Counted from the first letter of the stretch, positions 33,032 through 42,319 are shown. The stretch is 44,343 nt of DNA from Ferrimonas futtsuensis DSM 18154 (GCF_000422645.1 NZ_AUGL01000028.1:1-44343), one strand, 5' to 3'. Made by a program: numbers and translations. Notes: generated by a model from the letters alone, not told the origin.

Positions 33032-33907
33032 ATGCAGATGGAGTTGCGGCCACTGATGACGGGAGGGGGCTATGAAGTGGTCACCTGTTGGTACCGTCCT
33101 GACGGTGACGCCGTCGCTACCCTGATACTCGCCTCTGCCTTGGGTGTTGGCCAGGACTACTATAAGCCCCTGGTGCACTGGCTGGTGGAACAGGGCTTCA
33201 GGGTCATCACCTTCGATTATCACGGTCTTGGCGCGTCCCGCCAGGGGCCATTGCAACAGTGTCACGTCAACATTCTCGACTGGGGCCGTTTCGACTGTTC
33301 GGCGGTGATCAACGCGGCTTATCGGCACGATCAGGCTCATCCGCTGGTCTGGCTTGGGCATAGCCTGGGAGGCCAACTGCCAGGAATGACGCCCAACTCT
33401 CATCTTCTCGACAGAATCATCACGGTTGCGGCGGGCAGTGGCTACTGGCGCGAAGTGCCTCCCCGGCTGAAACGTCGGGTGTGGATGCTGTGGTATCTGG
33501 CGGCGCCTCTGGTCACCAATGTGGTGGGGTACTTTCCGGGAAAACGGTTCAATATGGTGGGGGATCTGCCCGCCGGGGTGATGCGCCAGTGGCGTCGCTG
33601 GTGCTTACATCCCAACTACGCCGTGGGTGTGGAGGGGGAGCCGATTCGAGCGGGGTTTGCCTCGGTCCGCTGCCCCATCACGGCCATCAGCTTCGAGGAC
33701 GATGAGCTGATCTCGGCCAGGAACGTGGAGAGACTGCACCTGGATTACCGCCGTGCCCCTGTCACCCTGATGCATCTGACCCGTAAGGAGTGCGGTGGCG
33801 CAATCGGACACTGGGGGTTTTTCCACCCCAGGCAGAAAACCCGGTTGTGGCGGGACGTGCTACTGAGTGAATTGCACCCCTATCCCCGCCGACAGGCTGC
33901 CGGTTAG
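33032..33907 (+). CDS. Alpha/beta-hydrolase
   Basis: 291 residues. The nucleophile elbow is GHSLGG (Ser111), preceded by the oxyanion-strand region (TFDYHGLGASR). The likely acid is in SFEDDELIS and the catalytic His in GAIGHWGFF near residue 266. The pattern resembles serine-aminopeptidase-like hydrolases of the COG4757 group. There is no signal peptide, so it is cytosolic. It ends 5 nt before the bioD stop on the other strand, i.e. convergent with the biotin operon. It is not BioH by pattern, but an esterase role that feeds biotin synthesis cannot be excluded. Confidence 0.85.
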   Translation: MQMELRPLMTGGGYEVVTCWYRPDGDAVATLILASALGVGQDYYKPLVHWLVEQGFRVITFDYHGLGASRQGPLQQCHVNILDWGRFDCSAVINAAYRHDQAHPLVWLGHSLGGQLPGMTPNSHLLDRIITVAAGSGYWREVPPRLKRRVWMLWYLAAPLVTNVVGYFPGKRFNMVGDLPAGVMRQWRRWCLHPNYAVGVEGEPIRAGFASVRCPITAISFEDDELISARNVERLHLDYRRAPVTLMHLTRKECGGAIGHWGFFHPRQKTRLWRDVLLSELHPYPRRQAAG

Positions 33908-33912
33908 CGGCC

Positions 33913-34590
33913 TCACCGGCCTAACGGGCTGAGGTCCAGGTAGTGGCCGATGTCGCCGCCGCTCTCCTGAAGATAGGGGATGCGGCCCAGCAGCGGTGCC
34001 CCCAGGTGCTGGCGCAGATAGTCCAGGTTCTCCTGCTGGCAGGCGGCATTGGGATCCACATTGTTGGCTATCCAGCCCGCCAGCTTCAGGCCATCGGCTT
34101 CGATCACCCGTTTGCTCAGCAGGGCATGATTCAGGCAGCCCAGACGAATGCCCACCACCAGTATCACCGGCAGTCTGTGTTCCATCACCCACTGGTTGAG
34201 GCCCTCGGTGTGGGACAGGGGCACCAGCCAGCCTCCGGCTCCTTCCACCACCACCACGTCCGCTTTCGCCTGCAGTTGCGCCAAGCCCTGCGTCAACACC
34301 GCGGCATCGATCTCTACCTCGTCCATGGGCGCGGCCAGGTGGGGCGACAGCGGCTGAGTCAGGGCATAAGGGTTAACCTGCGGGTATTCCAGGGGGAGCG
34401 ACGAGGCTCCTTGCAGGGTCAGGGCATCACTGTTTCTGAGCCCCTCGGCAGTGGCGTGGCATCCGGCGGCCACCGGTTTGTACCCAGCGGTACGCCGGCC
34501 CAGGGCATTGAACGCCTGAAGCAGGCCTTTGGCCGCCAGGGTCTTGCCGATGTCGGTATCGGTACCGGCAACGAAGAAAGTCTCAGTCAA
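33913..34590 (-). CDS. bioD: Dethiobiotin synthetase
   Basis: 225 residues from the TTG at 34588-34590. The P-loop GTDTDIGKT and VVVVEGAGGWLVPL are the family landmarks; it closes the ureido ring of dethiobiotin using ATP and CO2. The open frame begins with a GTG at 34614, but the TTG puts seven residues before GTDT, as in E. coli BioD, and its start overlaps the bioC stop (TTGACTGA), with GGAG 9 nt upstream. It is last in bioBFCD. Confidence 0.93.
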   Translation of the reverse strand: MTETFFVAGTDTDIGKTLAAKGLLQAFNALGRRTAGYKPVAAGCHATAEGLRNSDALTLQGASSLPLEYPQVNPYALTQPLSPHLAAPMDEVEIDAAVLTQGLAQLQAKADVVVVEGAGGWLVPLSHTEGLNQWVMEHRLPVILVVGIRLGCLNHALLSKRVIEADGLKLAGWIANNVDPNAACQQENLDYLRQHLGAPLLGRIPYLQESGGDIGHYLDLSPLGR

Positions 34591-35380
34591 GGGTAAACAC
34601 TCCGTAGCAGACACGGTAACTCAGAGGCAGTTGCCCGGGGTGGGCTGCCAGGGCCTGATAGGCCTGTTCAAGGGCCGTCAGGGTATGACGGTTTAAGCTC
34701 CTGTGGCCGTCACCCTGGTGCAGATGGGTAGCGCCGACCCCCTTGAGGGCGCGCATCACCGCCAGGGCGGAGTCATAATGCAGGGTCACCGTGTCAAAGC
34801 TCAGCTGCGCCGGATTGAGTCCGGCTGAGGCGACGGCGATGCGCAGCGCCTCCTCGCTCATAAAGCGGTTGACCCTGGGTTGGCGGTCCACCTGATTCCA
34901 AGCCTGGGCCAGTTCATTCAAAGAGCCGTCGGCCAGGGTACTGATCAGGATGCGACCGCCTGGACGGACCGTGCGCCTGAGCTGTCTCAGGGCCTGGGTC
35001 AGGTCCTGGCTCCATTGCAGGGCCAGGCTGGAGAACACCATGTCCACACAGTCGCTGCCCAGGGGAAGGGCGTCGGCGTCGCCCTGCAGGCACAGGACTT
35101 CGGGGCAGCGCAGGCGGGTGTGCTCAAGCATGGGGGAGGCCAGATCCAGGGCGATCAGTTGATGCCCCTGACCGGCCAGTTTTTCGGTGAAATGGCCGCT
35201 GCCGCAGCCCAGGTCCAGCACCCTGCCCAATGGCAGCGGTCCGGCCAGGGTAAGCAGGCGCTCGCCCACCAGGCGTTGCAGCTGGGCATGGCTGTCATAG
35301 CTGGCGGCGGCGCGGCCAAAGGTGCGGCCGATGGCGTCCTTATCGTGTGGCTCCAGGGCCTTACTCGGTTTCGGCTGCAT
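34583..35380 (-). CDS. bioC: Malonyl-ACP O-methyltransferase
   Basis: 265 residues, a SAM-dependent methyltransferase with LDLGCGSGHFTEKLA (motif I), DLASPMLEHT and a LQWSQDLTQALRQLRRTVRPGGRI core. BioC methylates malonyl-ACP to disguise it for fatty-acid elongation to pimeloyl-ACP. The ATG at 35378-35380 follows GAGGTG; an ATG at 35392 lies further upstream. It overlaps bioF by about 20 nt and bioD by 8 nt, as expected for coupled translation. Confidence 0.93.
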   Translation of the reverse strand: MQPKPSKALEPHDKDAIGRTFGRAAASYDSHAQLQRLVGERLLTLAGPLPLGRVLDLGCGSGHFTEKLAGQGHQLIALDLASPMLEHTRLRCPEVLCLQGDADALPLGSDCVDMVFSSLALQWSQDLTQALRQLRRTVRPGGRILISTLADGSLNELAQAWNQVDRQPRVNRFMSEEALRIAVASAGLNPAQLSFDTVTLHYDSALAVMRALKGVGATHLHQGDGHRSLNRHTLTALEQAYQALAAHPGQLPLSYRVCYGVFTLD

Positions 35381-36539
35381 GCCACACCTCATTCAGGGCG
35401 TCTGCCAGTGCCAAAATCTGCTGTTCGCTGTGCTCGGCGCTCAGGGTCAACCGCAATCTGGCCTGACCGGCGGGCACCGTAGGTGGGCGGATGGCACTGA
35501 TCCAGAAGCCTCTCTCTTTTAGCTGAGCGGACAGGTCCAGGGCACGCTGGCTCTCTCCTACCATCAGTGGTTTGATGGCAGTGGCGGTACTCATCAGGGG
35601 CACCTGGGTGCCCAGGTTGGCGGTCAGCAGGTTTGACAGGGTGTGCAAGCGCTCACGTCGCCATTGTTGATTCTGAATCTGGCGTACCGCTTCGGTCAGG
35701 GCACAGGCCTGGGCCGGGGGCAGGGCGGTGGAGTAGACCAGGTGACGGGCAAACTGGGTCAGATACTGGGCCAGGTCACCGCGGCACAGCACCGCGGCGC
35801 CACTACAGCCAAACGCCTTGCCGAAGGTGACCACCAGGATATCCGGCTGAATCTGGTCAGCGGCACAGCTGCCGCGCCCTTGTGGCCCCAATACGCCGCA
35901 GCCGTGGGCGTCGTCCACCATCAGCCAGGCACCGTGGTCATCGCACAGCTGACGCATCTCGGCCAGTGGCGCCTGATCCCCATCCATGCTGAATACCCCT
36001 TCGGTGACCACCAGCTTGGGGCAGCCTCTGGGCGCGGCTTCGAGGCGGCGAGCCAGATCGGCGCTGTCGTTGTGGGCGAAGCGCTTCAGGGTAGCCGGAG
36101 ACAGATGCCCCGCCTCCTGAAGGGAAGCGTGATTGAGTCTGTCCTGAAGCAACAGGTCACCTTTTTGCATCAGGGCGTGGATCACCGCCTGATTGGCGGC
36201 AAAGCCACTGGAGAACAGCAGGGCGGACTCGAAACCCAGCCAGTCACACAGCTGCTGCTCCAGCTCATGATGGGCCTGGTGATGGCCGGTGACCAGCGGA
36301 GAGGCGCCGCTACCGGCACCAAAGCGGCGCAGACCATCCTGCCAGGCGATGCGAATGCTGTCGCACTCGGCCAGGCCCAGGTAGTCGTTGCCGCAGAAGT
36401 GGTGGTAGAGCCTACCATCCACCTTTATCATCGCCCCCTCCTGCCTTTGAACCGGCTGGCGGTGGCGTAGCAGACCCTGAGAGTGCCTGTCGGCCAGGGC
36501 CTGACGGATGCGCGCCTTGAGCGGATCAGCGGCTGGCAT
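35361..36539 (-). CDS. bioF: 8-amino-7-oxononanoate synthase
   Basis: 392 residues. PLP alpha-oxoamine synthase with [44 protein letters not shown] and the Schiff-base Lys in [12 protein letters not shown]. It joins pimeloyl-ACP (or -CoA) and alanine. The ATG at 36537-36539 is used; the frame extends six codons further. It overlaps the bioB end by 14 nt. Confidence 0.95.
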   Translation of the reverse strand: MPAADPLKARIRQALADRHSQGLLRHRQPVQRQEGAMIKVDGRLYHHFCGNDYLGLAECDSIRIAWQDGLRRFGAGSGASPLVTGHHQAHHELEQQLCDWLGFESALLFSSGFAANQAVIHALMQKGDLLLQDRLNHASLQEAGHLSPATLKRFAHNDSADLARRLEAAPRGCPKLVVTEGVFSMDGDQAPLAEMRQLCDDHGAWLMVDDAHGCGVLGPQGRGSCAADQIQPDILVVTFGKAFGCSGAAVLCRGDLAQYLTQFARHLVYSTALPPAQACALTEAVRQIQNQQWRRERLHTLSNLLTANLGTQVPLMSTATAIKPLMVGESQRALDLSAQLKERGFWISAIRPPTVPAGQARLRLTLSAEHSEQQILALADALNEVWHAAETE

Positions 36540-37578
36540 CGTAGAACAGATCCTCATCGCTGGGGCGGGAGGCGATGTTGTGGCTGACCCGGGCCATCAG
36601 GGCGTCTGCTTCGGCTACGTCGGGGCGCTGGGACTTCTGTTCCGAGTTGATGCCGAGCTTGTTGAACAGCAGCAGATCCTTGTCTTCGGACGGATTGGGG
36701 GTGGTCAGCAGCTTGCAGCCGTAGAACACCGAGTTGGCACCGGCCATAAAGCACAGGGCCTGCATCTGTTCATTCATGTTCTCCCGGCCGGCGGACAGGC
36801 GCACTGCGGACTGGGGCATCATGATTCTGGCGATGGCTATCAGACGAACGAAGTCAAACGCCTCCACATCTTCGGCTTCCTCCATCGGGGTGCCTTTCAC
36901 CTTCACCAGCATGTTAATGGGCACACTTTCCGGGTGAGTGGGCAGGTTGGCCAGCTCCACCAGCAGGCCAAACCGGTCGTCGGCGCTTTCGCCCATGCCG
37001 ATGATGCCGCCGGAGCACACCTTCATGCCGGCGTCACGGACGTGGGAGAGGGTATCCAGCCGGTCCTGATAGGTGCGGGTGGTGATGATGTTGCCGTAGT
37101 ACTCCCTGGAGGTGTCCAGGTTGTGGTTGTAGTAATCCAGACCGGCGTCGGCCAGCTCTTTGGCCTGGTGGGCATCCAGCATCCCCAGGGTCATACAGGT
37201 TTCCATGCCCATATCCTTGACGCCGCGGATCATCTCCACCAGGTAGGGCATGTCGCGCTCTTTGGGGTTTTTCCAGGCGGCACCCATACAGAAGCGCTGA
37301 GACCCGGCGGCCTTGGCCTTGCGGGCAGACTCCAGCACCTGCTCCACCTCCATCAGCCGCTCCTTGTCGATGTCGGTGCGGTAGTGGGCACTCTGAGGAC
37401 AGTATTTGCAGTCCTCAGGGCAGGCGCCGGTCTTGATGGAGAGCAGGGTGCTGACCTGCACCTTTTTGGGATCGTGATATTGGCGGTGCACCTGTTGTGC
37501 CTGGAACATCAGTTCCATAAAAGGCAGGTTAAACAGGGTGTCGACCTCTTCCCGGGTCCAGTTATGTCGCAGCTCCAC
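36526..37578 (-). CDS. bioB: Biotin synthase (radical SAM)
   Basis: 350 residues. The CxxxCxxC radical-SAM cluster motif is C53, C57, C60 in [10 protein letters not shown]. Further conserved parts are [16 protein letters not shown], the [15 protein letters not shown] motif, GIIGMGE and the C-terminal [17 protein letters not shown]. It inserts sulfur into dethiobiotin. The start is GTG preceded by GGGGAG. It is first in bioBFCD, divergent from bioA with a BirA-like operator between. Confidence 0.97.
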   Translation of the reverse strand: MELRHNWTREEVDTLFNLPFMELMFQAQQVHRQYHDPKKVQVSTLLSIKTGACPEDCKYCPQSAHYRTDIDKERLMEVEQVLESARKAKAAGSQRFCMGAAWKNPKERDMPYLVEMIRGVKDMGMETCMTLGMLDAHQAKELADAGLDYYNHNLDTSREYYGNIITTRTYQDRLDTLSHVRDAGMKVCSGGIIGMGESADDRFGLLVELANLPTHPESVPINMLVKVKGTPMEEAEDVEAFDFVRLIAIARIMMPQSAVRLSAGRENMNEQMQALCFMAGANSVFYGCKLLTTPNPSEDKDLLLFNKLGINSEQKSQRPDVAEADALMARVSHNIASRPSDEDLFYDASR

Positions 37579-37643
37579 GGCGGCTCCCCAATCTGTATGT
37601 GGTTATAGGTAAATGCTTGGCTAGTCTAATCCAAGTCGATAGA

Positions 37644-37676
37644 CTGTCAACCAACAACAGGTTTAACCATTGACTA
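37644..37676. promoter_or_regulatory. BirA-like biotin operator between bioB and bioA
   Basis: CTGTCAACC, 15 nt, CATTGACTA. The outer GTCAA/TTGAC halves match the inverted TTGTnAACC-N14/15-GGTTnACAA pattern known for BirA sites, with mismatches. It lies in the 109-bp shared control region. By established knowledge biotin-loaded BirA would repress both operons. Confidence 0.55.
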
Positions 37677-37687
37677 TTGACTAAAAA

Positions 37688-38956
37688 ATGACCATCGACA
37701 TTCAGTTTGACCAAGACCATGTCTGGCACCCCTACACCTCCACACTGGACCCCTTGCCCTGTTACCCGGTGACCCGCGCCGACGGGGTGGAGCTGACCCT
37801 GGAGGATGGGCGACGGCTGATCGATGGCATGTCCTCCTGGTGGTCGGCCATCCACGGCTACAACCACCCTGAGCTGAACCAGGCCGCCGCCGCCCAACTG
37901 GAGCAGATGTCCCACGTGATGTTTGGTGGCATCACCCATAAACCGGCGGTGGAGCTGTGTCGCAAGTTGGTGGCGATGACGCCTGAGCCTCTGGAGAAGG
38001 TGTTCCTGGCAGATTCGGGTTCGGTGTCGGTGGAAGTGGCACTGAAGATGGCCCTGCAGTACTGGGCCGCCATAGGCGAGCGTCGGGCCAAGTTCCTGAC
38101 TCTGCGCCACGGCTACCATGGCGACACCTTTGCCGCCATGTCGGTGACCGATCCGGATAACTCCATGCACAGCCTCTATAAGGGGTTTCTGCCGGAGCAC
38201 ATCTTTGCCGACTCTCCCGAAGGCGGCTTCTTCGACCCCTGGAACCCGAACGACTTCAGCGACTTCCACAGCAAGTTTATGGCCAATCATCAACAGCTGG
38301 CGGCGGTCATTCTTGAGCCCATAGTCCAGGGGGCCGGGGGGATGCGCTTCTATCATCCCGAGTTCCTGCGGCTGGTGCGCCAGCTGTGTGACCAGCATGG
38401 GGTGTTGCTGATCTGCGATGAGATTGCCACCGGCTTTGGCCGCACCGGCAAGCTGTTTGCCTGCGAGCATGCGGGCATCAGCCCGGACATCCTCTGTCTG
38501 GGCAAGGCGCTGACCGGAGGCTACATGACCCTGGCGGCGACCCTGACCACCAAGCATGTGGCCGATACCGTCTGCTCCGGTGCGGCGGGGTGCTTCATGC
38601 ATGGCCCCACCTTTATGGGTAACCCCCTGGCCTGCGCCGTGGCCAACGCCAGCCTGACGCTGATTGGCGAAGGGCACTGGCAAAACCAGGTGGCGCAGAT
38701 TGAAACGCAACTGGCGGAGCTTTTGCCGCCTCTGGCGCAGCTGGAGAAGGTGAAATCGGTGCGCTGGCTTGGCGCCATCGGGGTGGTGGAAACCCATGAA
38801 CCGGTGAACGTTGCCGAGATTCAGAAGGTGTTTGTGGAGCAGGGCGTCTGGATCCGCCCCTTCGGCCGTCTGGTGTACATCATGCCTCCCTACATCATGG
38901 AAGCGGCACAGCTTCGCCAGGTGGTCAGGGCGATGGAGGTGGGCCTCAGCGGCTGA
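37688..38956 (+). CDS. bioA: Adenosylmethionine-8-amino-7-oxononanoate transaminase
   Basis: 422 residues. The class III aminotransferase signature is complete: HVWHPYTS at the start, GMSSWWSAIHGYNHP, FLADSGSVSVEVALKMALQYW, RHGYHGDT, EPIVQGAGGM, ICDEIATGFGRTGKLFACEHAGISPDI and the PLP Lys in CLGKALTGGYMTLAATLTT. It makes 7,8-diaminopelargonate using SAM as amino donor. It stands alone, divergent from bioBFCD. Confidence 0.97.
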   Translation: MTIDIQFDQDHVWHPYTSTLDPLPCYPVTRADGVELTLEDGRRLIDGMSSWWSAIHGYNHPELNQAAAAQLEQMSHVMFGGITHKPAVELCRKLVAMTPEPLEKVFLADSGSVSVEVALKMALQYWAAIGERRAKFLTLRHGYHGDTFAAMSVTDPDNSMHSLYKGFLPEHIFADSPEGGFFDPWNPNDFSDFHSKFMANHQQLAAVILEPIVQGAGGMRFYHPEFLRLVRQLCDQHGVLLICDEIATGFGRTGKLFACEHAGISPDILCLGKALTGGYMTLAATLTTKHVADTVCSGAAGCFMHGPTFMGNPLACAVANASLTLIGEGHWQNQVAQIETQLAELLPPLAQLEKVKSVRWLGAIGVVETHEPVNVAEIQKVFVEQGVWIRPFGRLVYIMPPYIMEAAQLRQVVRAMEVGLSG

Positions 38957-39154
38957 TGCGCCTCTTTAGCCTTGCGTGTGCTTGTGCCCGTTCTTTTGGT
39001 GTCAGGGACGGCAATATCTGCTTTTCGCACACTTTAGCAGGGCTAAAATCGATAAATGTTCGATAAAGCGCCTCAGATTCTGCTCAGGATCAAGATTGAG
39101 GTTCGATCCTTTCTCTAGCATGGAGATTGGCGTCAGTCTCAGGGAGAGCAGTGT

Positions 39155-39589
39155 GTGGGCGCACTATATCGACGGACTCAATTCAGCGGCATGATGGTGT
39201 CGGGGCTCACCGCCCTGTTGATCACCCTGTGGTGGGCAGGCTGTGACAGCTTACCGGTTCTGCTGCTTTCTACTCTGGTACTCATGGTTGGAGCCATGCT
39301 CAGCTCCCTGACCATCGAAGTGCATCCCGCTTTCGTTCGCTGGTACTTCGGCCCCCGGGTGTGGCGTCGGCAACTCTCTCTATCAGAAATTGACCAGGTA
39401 TCGGTGATCGCACGAAGTGAAGATGGCCGATGGCCGGTTCATCTGGGGCGCAGTGGCTGGGTATACCAGGTCTCGGGTCACTATGCCGTCGAACTCAGGC
39501 TGCATTGCGGTAAGATAATTCGCCTGGGTACCGATAACCCAGATGAAGTGGTGGCTGCGATCCGTCGCCATCAGCAAAACCTTTCCTAA
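39155..39589 (+). CDS. Small membrane protein with a soluble C-terminal domain, unknown
   Basis: 144 residues. Two membrane segments (about 13-30 and 34-52) are followed by a beta-rich part (about 53-144). Its EVHPAFVRWYFGPRVWRRQLSLSEIDQVSV pattern resembles bacterial PH-like domains in layout only. The start is GTG with GGGAG 8 nt upstream. The next gene follows after 17 nt on the same strand, so the two are probably co-transcribed. Confidence 0.65.
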   Translation: MGALYRRTQFSGMMVSGLTALLITLWWAGCDSLPVLLLSTLVLMVGAMLSSLTIEVHPAFVRWYFGPRVWRRQLSLSEIDQVSVIARSEDGRWPVHLGRSGWVYQVSGHYAVELRLHCGKIIRLGTDNPDEVVAAIRRHQQNLS

Positions 39590-39606
39590 CCACAGCGGAG
39601 GTGATC

Positions 39607-39972
39607 ATGGACCAACAACAGGTCAAATCCTACCTGCTGGCACGCCCCTGCTGCTTACTGGATACCCCTTTCGGGCCAGAGGTGGCGGTATTTAAGGTAA
39701 AGGGCAAGATGTTCGCCACCCTGGCACTTGGCCAGGATAGGCGTCATTACTGGATGAACCTCAAATGTGACCCCGATGAAGCCCTGGCACTGAGAGACAT
39801 CTTCGATGCGGTAATTCCCGGGTATCACATGAACAAGAAGCACTGGAACACGGTGATTCTGGACGGATCCATTCCCAATGGCGAAATAGAGCGGATGATC
39901 GACAACTCCCACGCCCTGGTCGTGCGCTCGCTGCCCAAGCGGGACCGGACGGCCGTGGAGGTTCACCTCTAA
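39607..39972 (+). CDS. MmcQ/YjbR family protein
   Basis: 121 residues. It has the CyaY-like MmcQ/YjbR fold pattern: LLARPCCLLDTPFGPEVAVFKVKGKMFATLAL, LKCDPDEALALRDIF, and the characteristic GYHMNKKHWNTVILDGSIPNGEIERMIDNSHALVV. Family members are small cytosolic proteins of uncertain, possibly nucleic-acid-binding, role. The ATG at 39607 follows GGAGGTGATC; an earlier GTG at 39601 is disfavoured. It is probably in an operon with the preceding gene. Confidence 0.9.
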   Translation: MDQQQVKSYLLARPCCLLDTPFGPEVAVFKVKGKMFATLALGQDRRHYWMNLKCDPDEALALRDIFDAVIPGYHMNKKHWNTVILDGSIPNGEIERMIDNSHALVVRSLPKRDRTAVEVHL

Positions 39973-40142
39973 AGCCTGATTGCCGGGTAGCGATAACCTG
40001 ACAGGCACCGAGCGGGGTCGTCTGCCCGCTCATCGCCTGCCGTTGTAATGACTTTTCCTTTTTTGCCAACAGTGTCGAATAACCTCATTGTTCAGGTCGA
40101 ACACTTTGTGGTTATTTCTGATAAATTGCACGCGCCAGAGAA

Positions 40143-40156
40143 ATGATTTAAATCAT
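40143..40156. promoter_or_regulatory. FNR/EtrA-like palindrome
   Basis: ATGATTTAAATCAT has the TTGAT-N4-ATCAA layout with the outermost base of each half changed. It lies about 350 bp upstream of nrfA, rather far for direct activation of a single proximal promoter. Confidence 0.5.
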
Positions 40157-40336
40157 GTTCGTCGAGCCTTATATTATTATTTTATCTATGGTTAGAACAT
40201 TGGCCAATTATAAATGATTCATATATTGGATTGGTTTTACCCGGCCAAATTTGTTTTTTGGATAGATTGATTCCCGCGCGATTTTATTGGTGGGAAGTAT
40301 AAAATATTGTCGAATGGTGTTTGTTTATTTGATCAA

Positions 40337-40374
40337 TACCCCTCTACCTCTTTATGGGTACTACCAAAGGGGTA
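40337..40374. promoter_or_regulatory. NarL/NarP heptamer cluster with a 7-2-7 site
   Basis: TACCTCTttATGGGTA (40345-40360) is a full TACYYMT-N2-AKRRGTA site. Single heptamers TACCCCT (40337-40343) and AGGGGTA (40368-40374) flank it. The 7-2-7 arrangement is the known NarP/NarL binding form, centred about 153 bp before the nrfA start. Confidence 0.65.
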
Positions 40375-40505
40375 TTTGGCAATATCTTGTTCACATTTTT
40401 AAATAATCGCAAAGATCTGGGATTGCCGTTTTATTAATCGCGGTGATTAAATCTTTAACGCAATGGGCCCGTTGCAACACACTCTAAAAAAGTTTTCAGA
40501 GGGAA

Positions 40506-42221
40506 ATGATGAAAATTAATAAGTTGCTTGTTGCAGTTGCCGTATCGGCGGTGCTCGTCGGTTGTGATGATGATGATACCACGGTCGTAAACGTTGAATG
40601 TGGGGAGGGCTCTGTCCTTAACACCGAAACCAATGTGTGCGAAGTGGTTCCCGTAGAGCCACCACCAGCGGTGGAGTGCGGTGAGGGCACAGTACTGAAC
40701 ACTGACACCAACACCTGTGAAATGATTCCCCCAACAGGCGCCGTTGATTTCTACAACAGCGATAACTGGGCCGAAAGCTTCCCGGATCAGCACGCCTCCT
40801 GGGCCAAGACCGAAGAAAACACTCCGGATGAGGGAGTTACTGATCTTCTGGAAGAGAACCCCAACCTGGTCGTGACCTGGGCGGGCTATGGCTTTGCCAA
40901 AGACTACAACCGCGCTCGCGGTCACCACTTTGCGCTGACGGATGTGATCTCCTCGCTGCGCACCGGCAGCCCCATGATCGTCGACGGCGTTGTTCAGGGC
41001 GAAGCCATGGCGGCCAGTTGCTGGTCCTGTAAATCTCCGGACCTGGCCAGAATGTACGATGAGATTGGCGAAGCCAACTTCACCGACAACTCCTGGTCCA
41101 CCTGGGGTCATGAGATGGCCAACACCATTGGTTGTGCCGACTGTCACGAGCTGGGTGAAGATCAGCTGCGCCTGTCCCGCCCCTATACCGAGCGGGCCAT
41201 GACCACTGTAGGTCTTACCTTCGGTGCTCAGGATGCCACAGAGCAGGGTAGCCAGGTGTGTGCCCAGTGTCACGTCGAATACTACTTCGATGGCACCGAC
41301 CACAAGAAGGTGAAATACCCCTGGGACTTCTGGGTGCCCGGTGTGAAGACTGACTACGCCTCACAGGCGGGTTACGCCGGCGACGATGGCCTGTATGACG
41401 GCTTTTCCGCCGAAGCTCAGCTGGCTTACTTCGATTCCATCGGCTTCAAGGACTGGACCAATGCCATCTCCGGCGCGCCTAGCCTGAAGACCCAGCACCC
41501 CGAGTACGAGAACCTGGCAGACCGCACCAGCCACGTGATGTCTGGCCACCTGGACTTCAGCTGTGTTACCTGTCACATGCCCAAGTCTACCAACGACGAC
41601 GGGGTGGAGTACTCTAACCACAACGTTCGCTTCGATGCGGCCAGGCTGCCCAGCAGCTGTCAGGGTTGCCACAACCCCGACACCTTCGAGACCATCCTCA
41701 GTGGTCGCAAGGACGAGATTAAGGCTCTGCGCTTTGGCGCCAATGGCACCGATGCTCGCCTGACCGAGCTGCACTTCAAGGCCCAGGCCATCTGGTCCGC
41801 CAACGGTGTAGAGGGCCTCAAAGAGGGCAAGACCATCGGTGAGGCGAAAGCCAGCTACGAAGGCGCGCTGAAGGCGGGTAATGAACTGGCCGGCGAGATG
41901 AACAGCCTGCTGACCAAGATCCGTAACGCTCAATGGTTCTGGGACAGCGCCACTGCATCTCACGGCATCCACGCCCACAACAAGGCAGAAGCGGTTCGCT
42001 TGCTGGAGAAATCCAACGGCATCATCGATGCAGCCCTGGTAGAGGCGGATGCCCTGCTGGCGAAGTATGCCCCGGACTATGTCTTCGACATTACCGCGGT
42101 AGACACCAAAGCTGAGGCACAACCTCTGGCGGGTCTCGACCTGGAGAAGATGAAAACTGATAAGGCCAAGTTTATCTCTGAGCGAGTAGAGAAAGAGTGG
42201 CCACACGAGCTTAAGAAGTAA
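40506..42221 (+). CDS. nrfA: NrfA, pentaheme ammonia-forming nitrite reductase, lipoprotein form
   Basis: 571 residues (E. coli NrfA 478). An N-terminal lipobox (LVGC, Cys20, followed by four Asp) precedes two copies of a C-EGxVLNTxTNxCE module (E31-P49 and E57-P75), then the NrfA catalytic domain. The active-site heme motif is CWSCK (172-176). Four more are CADCH (210), CAQCH (252), CVTCH (353) and CQGCH (385). It reduces nitrite to ammonium with six electrons in the periplasm; Asp after the lipid Cys suggests inner-membrane retention. Start 40509 is also possible, with AGAGGG at better spacing. No nrfBCD gene is next to it, so electrons probably come from a CymA-like quinol dehydrogenase elsewhere. 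NarP/FNR-type sites lie upstream. Confidence 0.92.
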   Translation: MMKINKLLVAVAVSAVLVGCDDDDTTVVNVECGEGSVLNTETNVCEVVPVEPPPAVECGEGTVLNTDTNTCEMIPPTGAVDFYNSDNWAESFPDQHASWAKTEENTPDEGVTDLLEENPNLVVTWAGYGFAKDYNRARGHHFALTDVISSLRTGSPMIVDGVVQGEAMAASCWSCKSPDLARMYDEIGEANFTDNSWSTWGHEMANTIGCADCHELGEDQLRLSRPYTERAMTTVGLTFGAQDATEQGSQVCAQCHVEYYFDGTDHKKVKYPWDFWVPGVKTDYASQAGYAGDDGLYDGFSAEAQLAYFDSIGFKDWTNAISGAPSLKTQHPEYENLADRTSHVMSGHLDFSCVTCHMPKSTNDDGVEYSNHNVRFDAARLPSSCQGCHNPDTFETILSGRKDEIKALRFGANGTDARLTELHFKAQAIWSANGVEGLKEGKTIGEAKASYEGALKAGNELAGEMNSLLTKIRNAQWFWDSATASHGIHAHNKAEAVRLLEKSNGIIDAALVEADALLAKYAPDYVFDITAVDTKAEAQPLAGLDLEKMKTDKAKFISERVEKEWPHELKK

Positions 42222-42291
42222 AGGTAAGCACGACGGCGGCGTAGGCTGGAGTTTCGGCTCCGGAATTCATCTCATCCCAATGTCGCCGTCA

Positions 42292-42319
42292 CTGTATTTC
42301 AGAAAAATTTGAAATACAG
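42292..42319. repeat. Inverted repeat (hairpin) downstream of nrfA
   Basis: CTGTATTTC and GAAATACAG, perfect 9-bp arms around a 10-nt A/T loop. The ends resemble LexA half-sites but the spacing is wrong. Confidence 0.7.

Larger units (their letters stand above)
39973..40505. other. 533-bp AT-rich control region of nrfA
   Basis: No supported gene. It is markedly AT-richer than its flanks and contains an FNR-like palindrome at 40143-40156, a NarL/NarP 7-2-7 site at 40345-40360 with further heptamers, and an inverted repeat TTAATC-N5-GATTAA at 40434-40450. Confidence 0.7.

Noticed and set aside
37562-38797. 411-residue minus-strand frame
   Set aside because: Shadow of bioA; no recognisable motif.
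40326-40337. TTGATCAA as an FNR site near the NarP cluster
   Set aside because: The halves lack the 4-nt spacer needed for FNR binding.
42292-42319. Possible third LexA box (CTGTATTTC...GAAATACAG)
   Set aside because: The half-sites are separated by far more than the 8 nt of a LexA operator; it is a hairpin.
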